From Chitinophagaceae bacterium (GTDB lineage Bacteria; Bacteroidota; Bacteroidia; Chitinophagales; Chitinophagaceae), in contig JAOQAL010000380.1 in assembly GCA_025963615.1 (NCBI GenBank), forward strand, positions 1-6,135: a stretch of DNA of 6,135 nt, in the 5' to 3' direction. The position numbers and the translations under genes were made by a program. Below the pieces are notes generated by a model. That model saw only the letters and a list, made by a program, of their open reading frames with translations. It was not told the DNA's origin and searched no databases. Below are positions 1 to 5,669 of this stretch, piece after piece. Numbering within the stretch: position 1 is the stretch's first letter; every line of letters starts with the position of its first letter.

Positions 1-483
1 CTATTATTCAAAGACAAAAGCACCGGCAAGGCAGATAGATGGTTCTGGACGTTTAATAACGGTATTACCAGTGATCAGCAATCACCGCCCGCGCAGTATT
101 ATCCGAATACAGGAAGAGAAACGGAATATAGAACCGGCCTTAAAATATTCGATCAGGCCGGCTGTGCTGACAGCGCCTATAAAACCATAAAAGTATTAGC
201 CAGTTGTCATGTTGCGGTGCCTTCCGCATTTACACCGAACCATGATGGACTGAACGATTATTTATATCCTTTAAATGCTTCCAATGCCCTGGACCTGAAG
301 TTCAGAATTTATAACCGCTGGGGACAATTGGTGTTTGCTACCAGCGACTGGCAAAAAAAGTGGGATGGAACGATCAGAGGGGTGGCTCAAACAGCAGGCA
401 TTTATGTGTGGATACTGCAATTTATCAATCCGGATACAGGAGAAAAAGTAGAGATGAAGGGAACGACCATGCTGATACGATAA
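1..483 (+). CDS. C-terminal fragment of a secreted PKD / gliding-motility C-terminal (CHU_C) domain protein
   Basis: The reading frame is open from base 1 to a TAA at 481-483, so this is the last 160 residues of a longer gene whose start lies outside the window. The GTG at 217 falls inside the domain and is not a real start. Fragment residues about 10-66 look like a PKD/Ig-type beta module (WFWTFNNG near 14-21, IFDQAGCADSAYKTIKV at 49-65). Residues 73-160 match the CHU_C / TIGR04131 gliding motility-associated C-terminal domain: VPSAFTPNHDGLNDYLYP, then FRIYNRWGQLVF, WDGT, AGIYVW and a closing GEKVEMKGTTMLIR. In Bacteroidota this domain is a type B sorting signal recognised by the type IX secretion system, so the protein is expected at the cell surface or outside the cell. 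The function of the missing N-terminal part cannot be told. The domain identity is confident; the protein's role is unknown. Confidence 0.9.
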   Translation, partial: LLFKDKSTGKADRWFWTFNNGITSDQQSPPAQYYPNTGRETEYRTGLKIFDQAGCADSAYKTIKVLASCHVAVPSAFTPNHDGLNDYLYPLNASNALDLKFRIYNRWGQLVFATSDWQKKWDGTIRGVAQTAGIYVWILQFINPDTGEKVEMKGTTMLIR

Positions 484-740
484 TTAGTTGCAAGTATTAA
501 CCACCTTGTTTATGAATAAATTAATTTTCAAACGAGCCCTTCTGAAAATATTTTCTAAATAAGCAGCATTAATTGATTGTCTCAAAAAGAACAAATATTT
601 CAGTACAATCAGCTTTGCCTTTATGGATAGTTTTTTGAAACACACGTAAATCCTGCAGGCAAACAATTAAATCAACCTGTCTTTGTTGTAGGATTTAAAG
701 CCCGATACAGATCATAATGTCCTTTACCATTCGGATAAAA
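484..740. other. Convergent intergenic spacer, no gene seen
   Basis: This A/T-rich spacer lies between the 3' ends of the secreted-protein gene (+) and the oxygenase gene (-). A 60-codon minus-strand frame at 484-666 has a noise-like K/I/N-rich translation and no family resemblance. No classic terminator with a U-tract was found for either flanking gene. The only structure noted is the inverted repeat listed at 647-697. Confidence 0.6.
647..697. repeat. Inverted repeat with long loop in convergent spacer
   Basis: TAAATCCTGCA (647-657) can pair with TGTAGGATTTA (687-697) across a 29-base loop. That gives eleven pairs, one of them G-U when read as plus-strand RNA. It could help end transcription from either side, but no U-tract follows directly on either strand, so the role is uncertain. 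Confidence 0.35.
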
Positions 741-1823
741 TTATTGAATGAATTCAGCAAGCAGTTGATGAAAATGATGAGTACCCTGTTCACGGGTTAC
801 GGAATAACGGCCCTGTTTATAAAACTGTGAACGGATACCCCGCTGCACGGCTTCCACCACCTCTTCATCTTCCCGTTCTACCCGGTCTAAACCCGAGCCG
901 GCACCGGTATTCAGCTTGTCTTCTTTCCACACATAAGTAATAAATGAAACCCTTGATTTATTAATGGAAACAGGTTGTATATGATTTATAGATAATCCCC
1001 ACGGATAAAAATTAAACATCATATTCGGGAATACCCAAAAATAATAAGCAGCTACTTTTTTCCCAAAATCAGGGGATGAAAGAGGGAGTTCGAAACTGTA
1101 TTCGTCCTGTTTGGCAATGCCCAATTGCAAACTGCTATAACGGTATAATTCTGTAGAATAATTTCCGAAGTCGATAATGGCATTCAGACTGGCATGAACA
1201 AAAGGTATATGAAGCCCCTCCAGGTAATTCTCGCAGTACAAAGCCCAGTGAGCGTTAACAGTATATTCCCTTGATAAATCACCCCGGTAAACAAATTCAT
1301 GCAGGGGCAACCAACTCAAGCGGTTGACCATATCGTCAAAAAAAACGTTGTACGGGAAAGCCTTACTTAAAGAAGTAAATAATAAATTTCCCCATTCAAA
1401 TAAGGGAAGCACCTTCAGATCATCATCCGGGGAAGGAAAATTTTCAACTTCCGCAAACTCCGGCATGGACATAAATTTTCCATCAAGACTGAAATTCCGG
1501 CCATGATATCGACAGCGAAGTTTCGAGATTTTGCAGGGACCGTTGACGACAATGGTTCCCCTATGCGTGCATACATTACTCAGGCAATTAATTGTATTTT
1601 CTTTATCCCGGGTCAATACCAATGGTTCATCCAGATATTTTTCCAGTAAAGTAAACGGATGACATTGTCCGGGTTCTTTTACAGTATTCTTATCGCCAAT
1701 AAACTGCCAGGCTTTATTAAAAATTTTCCCTTTACTTTCTTCAAAGAATACAGGGTCGGAATAAAATTCCGTGCTGATTGTTTTGGCCCGGGCAATATTG
1801 TTATCTATAAAAAAACGGCGCAT
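741..1823 (-). CDS. Rieske non-heme iron oxygenase, alpha (catalytic) subunit
   Basis: The predicted protein has 360 residues and complete ring-hydroxylating-oxygenase alpha architecture. The N-terminal Rieske [2Fe-2S] site is C85-x-H87 and C104-x2-H107 (CTH, 16 residues, CRYH). The C-terminal SRPBCC-type catalytic domain has the mononuclear iron motif ENYLEGLHIPFVH with H205 and H210. A likely third ligand, D319, lies in EREDEEVVEAVQRG. The residue at the bridging position is a glutamate (E198), as reported for the carnitine monooxygenase CntA, where most dioxygenases have aspartate. The C-terminal pattern (EDEEVVEAVQRG, then GTHHFHQLL) resembles the choline/carnitine monooxygenase-like branch, but the substrate cannot be assigned. 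The protein should be cytoplasmic and needs NAD(P)H-derived electrons from a reductase, none of which is encoded here. The ATG at 1823 is preferred because GGGAG lies about 9 bases upstream; a GTG at 1880 would add 19 residues that look non-conserved. The gene is monocistronic in this window. Confidence 0.9.
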   Translation of the reverse strand: MRRFFIDNNIARAKTISTEFYSDPVFFEESKGKIFNKAWQFIGDKNTVKEPGQCHPFTLLEKYLDEPLVLTRDKENTINCLSNVCTHRGTIVVNGPCKISKLRCRYHGRNFSLDGKFMSMPEFAEVENFPSPDDDLKVLPLFEWGNLLFTSLSKAFPYNVFFDDMVNRLSWLPLHEFVYRGDLSREYTVNAHWALYCENYLEGLHIPFVHASLNAIIDFGNYSTELYRYSSLQLGIAKQDEYSFELPLSSPDFGKKVAAYYFWVFPNMMFNFYPWGLSINHIQPVSINKSRVSFITYVWKEDKLNTGAGSGLDRVEREDEEVVEAVQRGIRSQFYKQGRYSVTREQGTHHFHQLLAEFIQ

Positions 1824-1876
1824 AAATTGTTTCTCCCGGTGTAAAATAAAGAGAATTTGAAAAATGTGATAAAATT

Positions 1877-1912
1877 TCACCCAGGCTGGCCCCAGCTGTT
1901 TTTATTATCCAT
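1877..1912 (-). other. Possible 11-codon upstream open reading frame
   Basis: An ATG at 1912 opens a short frame encoding MDNKNSWGQPG that stops at TGA (1879-1877), 53 bases before the oxygenase ATG. The TGA overlaps the rejected GTG start at 1880. It lies just downstream of the 1943-1970 terminator. It could be a leader peptide, a relic of an older start, or chance; nothing proves it is translated. Confidence 0.2.
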
Positions 1913-1942
1913 AATAACTACCTGAAAATAAGGGCGGCTCAC

Positions 1943-1970
1943 AAAAAAGCCCTTCCATAGAAGGGCTTTT
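1943..1970 (-). terminator. Strong intrinsic terminator upstream of the oxygenase gene
   Basis: AAAAGCCCTTC (1945-1955) and GAAGGGCTTTT (1960-1970) form a perfect 11-bp stem around a 4-base loop. Read on the minus strand the stem runs into TTTTTT (1948-1943), a standard U-tract. Read on the plus strand it is followed by TTTTAAATTCTTTTT, so it may work in both directions. It lies about 290 bases past the groEL stop, beyond a better-placed groEL terminator, and 120 bases before the oxygenase start. It is therefore unclear which transcript it ends. Confidence 0.85.
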
Positions 1971-2043
1971 AAATTCTTTTTCTGTTTTGGCGTCAACCCG
2001 AATATTCCTTTTTGCAGGAACATACTTCCCGGCGAGGATACAG

Positions 2044-2060
2044 ATCTTTCCCGGAAAGAT
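2044..2060. repeat. Short perfect inverted repeat
   Basis: ATCTTTC and GAAAGAT flank a 3-base centre (CCG on the plus strand), giving a 7-bp hairpin or a 17-base operator-like palindrome. It lies in the unexplained stretch between the two terminators. Confidence 0.5.
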
Positions 2061-2122
2061 TAACAGGCACGGTAGGAATGTGGATGGTGGTTCGTAATCT
2101 TCACACTGATTCTTACGCTAAT

Positions 2123-2140
2123 GTAGGTAACTGTACCTAC
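2123..2140. repeat. 18-base perfect palindrome GTAGGTA-N4-TACCTAC
   Basis: GTAGGTA and TACCTAC are separated by ACTG on the plus strand. In RNA this forms a 7-bp hairpin with a tetraloop; in DNA it could bind a dimeric regulator. It lies directly after the weak promoter-like element at 2146-2153 on the minus strand, so it would be at the 5' end of any transcript starting there. Confidence 0.5.
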
Positions 2141-2145
2141 CGGTG

Positions 2146-2153
2146 CAATAGTA
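2146..2153 (-). promoter_or_regulatory. Weak -7-like promoter element (TACTATTG)
   Basis: TACTATTG on the minus strand differs at one base from the Bacteroidota -7 consensus TAnnTTTG. The nearest upstream TTG, in the U-tract of the groEL terminator, is 15 bases away, shorter than the usual 17-23. It is the only promoter-like site noticed between the groEL terminator and the second terminator. Confidence 0.2.
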
Positions 2154-2169
2154 TAATTCCCATCTAAAC

Positions 2170-2202
2170 AAAAAATCCCGTCCTGCATTAAGCGGGACGG
2201 GA
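2170..2202 (-). terminator. Intrinsic terminator of the groES-groEL operon
   Basis: TCCCGTCCTGC (2176-2186) and GCGGGACGGGA (2192-2202) pair over 11 positions, including one G-U or A-C depending on the strand, around loop ATTAA. On the minus strand the G/C-rich stem is followed by TTTTTTGTTT. It starts 53 bases beyond the groEL stop codon, the expected place for the operon terminator. Confidence 0.9.
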
Positions 2203-2255
2203 CCAGTATGGATGCCTGAGTCCATATTACTACAGATCCAGGACGTTAAACTCTC

Positions 2256-3890
2256 TTAATAACCCATGCCACCCATATCAGGTGCACCATGAGAATGAGG
2301 AGCATCTTCTTTCTTAGGTCTGTCAGCAACTACACATTCAGTAGTTAACAACATGCCTGCGATAGAAGCTGCGTTTTCCAAAGCGATACGGGTAACTTTT
2401 GTCGGATCAATTACACCCGCTTTCAGCAGGTTCTCATATTCTTCAGTACGGGCGTTGAAGCCATAATCGGCTTTGCCTTCTTTTACTTTCTGAACCACAA
2501 TAGAACCTTCAATACCTGCGTTCGCTACAATTTGACGAAGAGGTTCTTCCAAAGCTCTTCTTACAATAGCAGCGCCGGTAGTTTCATCTTCGTTAGAACC
2601 CTTGAATTTATCTAATGATTCAATAGCGCGGATGAAAGCAACACCACCACCCGGAACAATTCCTTCTTCAACGGCAGCCCTTGTTGCATGCAATGCATCA
2701 TCAACCCGGTCTTTCTTTTCTTTCATTTCCATTTCAGTTGCAGCCCCGATATTCAATACGGCTACACCGCCACTTAATTTAGCAAGGCGTTCCTGTAATT
2801 TTTCTTTATCGTAATCGGAAGTTGTGACTTCGATCTGCGCTTTGATCTGGTTAACCCGGGCAGCGATATCTTCTTTTTTACCTTTGCCACCAACCAACGT
2901 GGTATTATCTTTATCGATGGTAACGGTAGAAGCTACCCCTAAATAACTAAGATCAGCATTCTCTAATTTGTAACCTTGTTCTTCGCTGATAACAACACCC
3001 TTTGTTAATACTGCGATATCCTGCAGCATTTCTTTTCTGCGGTCACCAAAGCCCGGTGCTTTTACAGCCGCTACTTTCAATGTGCCACGTAATTTATTTA
3101 CAACCAGGGTTGCCAAAGCTTCGCCTTCCAGGTCTTCTGCAATGATCAAAAGCGGACGACCACCCTGTGCTACTTTTTCAAGTATGTGCAGGATGTCTTT
3201 CATATTGCTGATCTTCTTATCATAGATCAGGATATAGGGGTTTTCAAGTTCCACTTCCATTTTTTCGCTGTTCGTAACGAAATAGGGAGAAATATATCCC
3301 CGGTCAAATTGCATACCTTCTACTACTTCAATCCCGGTTTCTGTACCTCTTGCTTCTTCAACCGTAATAACACCTTCTTTACCAACTTTCTTCATAGCCT
3401 CAGCAATCAATTTTCCGATTTCAGCATCGTTGTTGGCAGAAATGGCCGCCACCTGCTGAATCTTGCTGCTGTCATTTCCTACAGTCTGGCTTTGCGCTTT
3501 AAGATGAGCTACCACTTTCGTTACAGCTTTTTCAATACCCCTTTTCAAATCCATTGGATTGGAGCCGGCTGCTACCATCTTTAACCCTTCGCTGATAATA
3601 GACTGGGCTAGAACCGTTGCCGTAGTCGTACCATCACCAGCGATATCTGCTGTTTTGGAAGCGACTTCTTTAACCATTTGCGCACCCATATTTTCGATGG
3701 GATCTTCCAGTTCAATTTCTTTCGCTACCGTAACACCATCTTTCGTGATAGAAGGAGCGCCGAATTTTTTTTCAATAACAACATTGCGGCCTTTAGGGCC
3801 TAATGTTACTTTCACTGCGTTGGCTAAAACATCAACGCCTTTTTTCATTCTATTTCTTGCTTCAATATCGAAGAAGAGTTGCTTTGCCAT
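2256..3890 (-). CDS. groEL: 60-kDa chaperonin GroEL
   Basis: The 544-residue protein is full length (E. coli GroEL has 548). It forms the double-ring cage that, with GroES and ATP, folds cytoplasmic proteins. The equatorial nucleotide site is intact: [10 protein letters not shown] (29-38), [14 protein letters not shown] with D51, [12 protein letters not shown] with D86 (E. coli D87), and the catalytic aspartate D398 in [16 protein letters not shown]. The family signature [12 protein letters not shown] is at 405-416. The apical domain spans roughly residues 190-375 and includes [14 protein letters not shown] (191-204). The C-terminus has a short tail, [13 protein letters not shown], with only one GGM unit, versus repeated GGM in E. 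coli. The ATG at 3890 is supported by the conserved MAK start. No strong Shine-Dalgarno is present, only an A/T-rich leader, as is common in this phylum. It is the second gene of the operon, 88 bases after groES, and is followed by a strong terminator. Confidence 0.99.
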   Translation of the reverse strand: MAKQLFFDIEARNRMKKGVDVLANAVKVTLGPKGRNVVIEKKFGAPSITKDGVTVAKEIELEDPIENMGAQMVKEVASKTADIAGDGTTTATVLAQSIISEGLKMVAAGSNPMDLKRGIEKAVTKVVAHLKAQSQTVGNDSSKIQQVAAISANNDAEIGKLIAEAMKKVGKEGVITVEEARGTETGIEVVEGMQFDRGYISPYFVTNSEKMEVELENPYILIYDKKISNMKDILHILEKVAQGGRPLLIIAEDLEGEALATLVVNKLRGTLKVAAVKAPGFGDRRKEMLQDIAVLTKGVVISEEQGYKLENADLSYLGVASTVTIDKDNTTLVGGKGKKEDIAARVNQIKAQIEVTTSDYDKEKLQERLAKLSGGVAVLNIGAATEMEMKEKKDRVDDALHATRAAVEEGIVPGGGVAFIRAIESLDKFKGSNEDETTGAAIVRRALEEPLRQIVANAGIEGSIVVQKVKEGKADYGFNARTEEYENLLKAGVIDPTKVTRIALENAASIAGMLLTTECVVADRPKKEDAPHSHGAPDMGGMGY

Positions 3891-3925
3891 AAGTATAAAA
3901 ATTTAGAATATTAAATGAAGAATGT

Positions 3926-3954
3926 AAAATGTAAAGCTGTTCCTTTTACATTTT
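3926..3954. repeat. A/T-rich hairpin in the groES-groEL spacer
   Basis: AAAATGTAAA (3926-3935) pairs perfectly with TTTACATTTT (3945-3954) around a 9-base loop. It occupies the middle of the 88-base gap between groES and groEL. The left arm is also part of a tandem AATGTAA-type direct repeat. It could affect mRNA processing, stability or the groES:groEL ratio. As a terminator it would be weak because the stem has few G/C pairs. Confidence 0.5.
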
Positions 3955-3978
3955 AAACCTTAAATTTTGAACGCTACA

Positions 3979-4263
3979 TTACACGATTGCGAGGATATCA
4001 CTTTCTCTCATAATGAGGAAATCATCACCTTCAATCTGGATTTCAGTACCGGAATATTTTCCGTATAATACATTATCGCCAATTTTTACAGTTACTGGCT
4101 CGTCTTTTTTACCGGGGCCGGCAGCTACAATAATACCACGTTGTGGTTTTTCTTTTGCCGTATCAGGAATAATGATCCCACCGGCAGTCTTTTCTTCAGC
4201 CGGAGCTGGTTTCACGATTACCCTGTCATGAAGCGGGGTAACATTTAGTTGCTTCTTAGCCAT
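3979..4263 (-). CDS. groES: 10-kDa co-chaperonin GroES
   Basis: The 94-residue protein has the normal family length. It forms the heptameric lid that closes the GroEL cage. The Cpn10 signature runs from [17 protein letters not shown] (8-24) into the mobile loop [15 protein letters not shown] (25-39), with I30-I32 as the hydrophobic GroEL-binding triplet. GKYSGTEI (68-75) and a C-terminal strand ending DILAIV are also typical. It is the first gene of the groES-groEL operon. The ATG at 4263 follows an A/T-rich leader with no Shine-Dalgarno. The promoter and inverted repeats upstream are listed separately. No CIRCE element (TTAGCACTC-N9-GAGTGCTAA) was found, so HrcA control is unlikely. Confidence 0.99.
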   Translation of the reverse strand: MAKKQLNVTPLHDRVIVKPAPAEEKTAGGIIIPDTAKEKPQRGIIVAAGPGKKDEPVTVKIGDNVLYGKYSGTEIQIEGDDFLIMRESDILAIV

Positions 4264-4290
4264 AATTTTTTTGATTTTTTGAATTTTTGA

Positions 4291-4311
4291 TAAAATGAGT
4301 AATTCATTTTA
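4291..4311. promoter_or_regulatory. Inverted repeat in the groES 5' leader
   Basis: TAAAATGA (4291-4298) and TCATTTTA (4304-4311) form a perfect 8-bp inverted repeat around GTAAT. It begins just downstream of the predicted transcription start for groES (near 4313), so it would be a hairpin at the very 5' end of the mRNA or a repressor site at the start point. The weak A/T-rich stem would melt easily. Function is inferred from position only. Confidence 0.45.
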
Positions 4312-4319
4312 GGGGACGG

Positions 4320-4353
4320 CAAAGGTAAACACTAATTGTGCCATTTGGTTCAA
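4320..4353 (-). promoter_or_regulatory. Bacteroidota-type promoter of groES-groEL
   Basis: On the minus strand TACCTTTG (4327-4320) is a perfect match to the -7 consensus TAnnTTTG used by the primary sigma factor of this phylum. A TTG (4353-4351, within TTTTG) lies 23 bases upstream, at the upper end of the usual -33 spacing. The predicted start near 4313 gives a leader of about 50 bases. The assignment rests on consensus match and position. Confidence 0.65.
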
Positions 4354-4373
4354 AACTGAAAAAAATTCAGTTT
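4353..4373. promoter_or_regulatory. Operator-like inverted repeat at the groES -33 region
   Basis: AAACTGAA (4353-4360) and TTCAGTTT (4366-4373) are a perfect 8-bp inverted repeat with a 5-base A-only centre on the plus strand. Its edge touches the -33 TTG of the groES promoter, a typical place for a repressor or activator to act. It does not resemble CIRCE. No regulator can be named. Confidence 0.4.
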
Positions 4374-4541
4374 GCTGTCATTCGGGGATTCTTTTTAACT
4401 TTTTTAGTGCCAATTTTTCATTTAAAGCTGGAATACCCCCTTGTGAAACTGCCAGCCTACGTATAAGCAGAACACAATTCAACTAACATAACCTTAATCA
4501 TAATTGTTTGCTTACAGCCCCAAAACTTCGACTCAATACCC

Positions 4542-4549
4542 TATCTTCG
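4542..4549 (+). promoter_or_regulatory. Possible -7 element for nusB (TATCTTCG)
   Basis: TATCTTCG differs by one base from TAnnTTTG and would place the transcription start about 20 bases before the nusB ATG. No TTG lies at 17-23 bases upstream (the nearest, at 4508-4510, is 31 away), so this is a weak candidate. Confidence 0.3.
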
Positions 4550-4574
4550 TCGCCTCAAAAATAGTTCTTGGACG

Positions 4575-5507
4575 ATGATCAGCAGACGAAATATCCGGGT
4601 TAAAGTGATGCAAACCCTTTACACATCAGGTACACTGGAAAATGAAATTAAACCCGGCGAGCCCCAAAAGATTTTACTGAAGCATTTTGAAGAAACCAGC
4701 GATCTGTTTTTCTATCTCACTTATTACATTATTGAACTTGCACATTACGCTGAAACCGACTCTTCTATCCGGGCAGGAAAGCATTTGCCTAATTACCAGG
4801 ATCTTCATGTAAATACAAAGATTACAGAGAATGAAATATTACAGAAGATGGAACAGGATATTTCATTAAAATCGCAATTTGAAAAACGTAAGCCAGCCCA
4901 CCGGATGGATAAAGAGTTGCTTCGTAAAATTTACGGGCAATTGACCGCCACGCCACAATACAAACAATATATCAGCAGTCCGGAGCGGGATAAAAAGGAA
5001 GAAAAGGAAATCCTTGAATTTATATTTAATGACCTGATGCTTTCCAATGAGGTTTTCCTGGCGCATATTGAAGAGAATTTCAGCAATTGGGAAGACGATG
5101 GAGATATGGTTATTCAGTTACTGGTTGGTAACCTGCAAAAGCCGGCAACCGGTAATTATGGCGAAATGATCAGCGCCGAAAAACTGGCATTTGCCAAAAA
5201 CCTGCTCAGAACGGTAATCGAAAAAGCGGAACATTTGCAAAGTTTAATCGTGCCTAAATTGAAAAACTGGGATCCGGAAAGGATTGCCCAACTCGATATG
5301 ATATTGATGAAGATGGGCGTTGCGGAGTTTCTTTATTTTGAAACGATTCCGCCGAAAGTTACTATCAATGAATATATTGACCTGGCCAAGGAATACAGCA
5401 CGGCGCAGAGCGGACAGTTTGTAAATGGAATATTGGACAATATTCACAAGGAACTGGTTCAGGATGGCAAAATGCAGAAGGTGGATTTTAAGAAGGCATC
5501 AGGTTAA
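4575..5507 (+). CDS. nusB: Transcription antitermination factor NusB, long Bacteroidota form
   Basis: NusB binds boxA RNA with S10 (NusE) and helps RNA polymerase read through rRNA operons. The protein has 310 residues, about twice the E. coli length (139). The N-terminal MISRRNIRVKVMQTLY (1-16) matches the opening RNA-binding helix of NusB. The rest of the conserved fold is near the C-terminus, about 200-295: WDPERIAQLDMILMKMGVAE (232-251), IPPKVTINEYIDLAKEYS (258-275) and FVNGILDNIHKEL (282-294). Between them lies about 180 charged, mostly helical-looking residues, including KRKPAHRMDKELLRKIY (104-120) and the lysine/glutamate-rich ERDKKEEKEILEF (137-149). The ATG at 4575 is favoured because it gives the conserved MxSRR start; the Shine-Dalgarno is weak. 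It is transcribed away from groES and followed by a probable terminator. Confidence 0.93.
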   Translation: MISRRNIRVKVMQTLYTSGTLENEIKPGEPQKILLKHFEETSDLFFYLTYYIIELAHYAETDSSIRAGKHLPNYQDLHVNTKITENEILQKMEQDISLKSQFEKRKPAHRMDKELLRKIYGQLTATPQYKQYISSPERDKKEEKEILEFIFNDLMLSNEVFLAHIEENFSNWEDDGDMVIQLLVGNLQKPATGNYGEMISAEKLAFAKNLLRTVIEKAEHLQSLIVPKLKNWDPERIAQLDMILMKMGVAEFLYFETIPPKVTINEYIDLAKEYSTAQSGQFVNGILDNIHKELVQDGKMQKVDFKKASG

Positions 5508-5544
5508 GAGATGAAAGTATAGGAGAAATCAAAAAACTAACCGG

Positions 5545-5580
5545 CCCGGACCCATTCAGGTTCCCGGATTTGTTTTCTTT
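5545..5580 (+). terminator. Probable nusB terminator (imperfect hairpin)
   Basis: CCCGGACC (5545-5552) pairs with GGTTCCCGG (5559-5567) around loop CATTCA, with one bulged T and one C-C mismatch. The stem is followed by ATTTGTTTTCTTT. It starts 38 bases after the nusB stop. The imperfect stem lowers certainty, and some read-through into the next gene is possible. Confidence 0.5.
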
Positions 5581-5625
5581 TGCGACTCCTCATTTTTCTC
5601 TTTTTCTCCTTTGAACTCTTAGCTA

Positions 5626-5633
5626 TACATTTG
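5626..5633 (+). promoter_or_regulatory. -7 promoter element for the DUF1573 gene (TACATTTG)
   Basis: TACATTTG is a perfect TAnnTTTG match, 36 bases upstream of the ATG at 5670. A TTG at 5611-5613 is too close (12 bases) to be a normal -33 element. The predicted start near 5639 leaves a leader of about 30 bases with a G-rich run (5645-5650). Confidence 0.5.
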
Positions 5634-5669
5634 CAAACCCATCAGGGGGGAGATTTAAAATAACAGAGA

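Larger units (their letters stand above)
1943..2140 (-). ncRNA. Candidate small RNA or attenuated leader of the oxygenase gene
   Basis: On the minus strand this roughly 200-base stretch begins just after a promoter-like TACTATTG (2153-2146). It starts with a perfect 7-bp hairpin, carries at least one further hairpin (2044-2060) and a weak TTCCT/AGGAA pair near 2003-2018, and ends at a strong intrinsic terminator. No protein frame spans it. It does not match a known RNA class that I can recognise: there is no 6S-like rod, and it is too short for tmRNA or RNase P. Continued transcription past the terminator would reach the oxygenase gene, so a regulated leader is equally possible. The promoter is weak (one mismatch, with the nearest TTG only 15 bases away). 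Confidence 0.25.
1824..2255. other. 432-base gene-free region between groEL and the oxygenase gene
   Basis: No convincing coding sequence was found on either strand. On the minus strand, read from groEL towards the oxygenase gene, it contains the groEL terminator (2170-2202), a weak promoter-like TACTATTG (2146-2153), a perfect palindromic hairpin (2123-2140), a second hairpin (2044-2060) and a second strong intrinsic terminator (1943-1970). Next come an 11-codon open frame (1877-1912) and the oxygenase ribosome-binding site. No complete promoter was recognised close to the oxygenase start. The arrangement suits either an independent small RNA or a long leader with a terminator. Confidence 0.6.
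4264..4574. other. Divergent regulatory region between groES and nusB
   Basis: This 311-base A/T-rich region has no gene. Its groES half carries the promoter at 4320-4353 and two inverted repeats (4291-4311, 4353-4373). Its nusB half has only a weak -7-like site (4542-4549). I saw nothing recognisable in about 4375-4540. Confidence 0.6.

Noticed and set aside
217..483. A separate 88-residue gene starting at GTG 217
   Set aside because: The frame is open from base 1 and the upstream part encodes a PKD-like module, so this is the end of one longer protein.
484..666. 60-codon minus-strand frame
   Set aside because: A/T-rich chance frame rich in K, I and N with no recognisable domain.
1824..1880. 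GTG start at 1880 extending the oxygenase by 19 residues
   Set aside because: The ATG at 1823 has a GGGAG ribosome-binding site at a good distance, and the added residues look unlike the family N-terminus.
1980..2165. Minus-strand frames in the gap (e.g. NYTIAPVGTVTYISVRIS continuing to a stop near 2064) as a broken gene
   Set aside because: A protein-like stretch exists, but it lacks a start codon, is cut by stops, needs a frame shift to continue, and matches no family I recognise. Kept only as an alternative to the RNA idea.
2602..3906. Plus-strand frames opposite groEL (2602-2814, 3186-3584, 3559-3906)
   Set aside because: They are antisense shadows of a highly conserved gene; their translations show no domain.
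4013..4231. Plus-strand frame opposite groES
   Set aside because: Antisense shadow of groES.
4264..4574. CIRCE operator upstream of groES
   Set aside because: No TTAGCACTC or GAGTGCTAA arms are present; the repeats found have different sequences.
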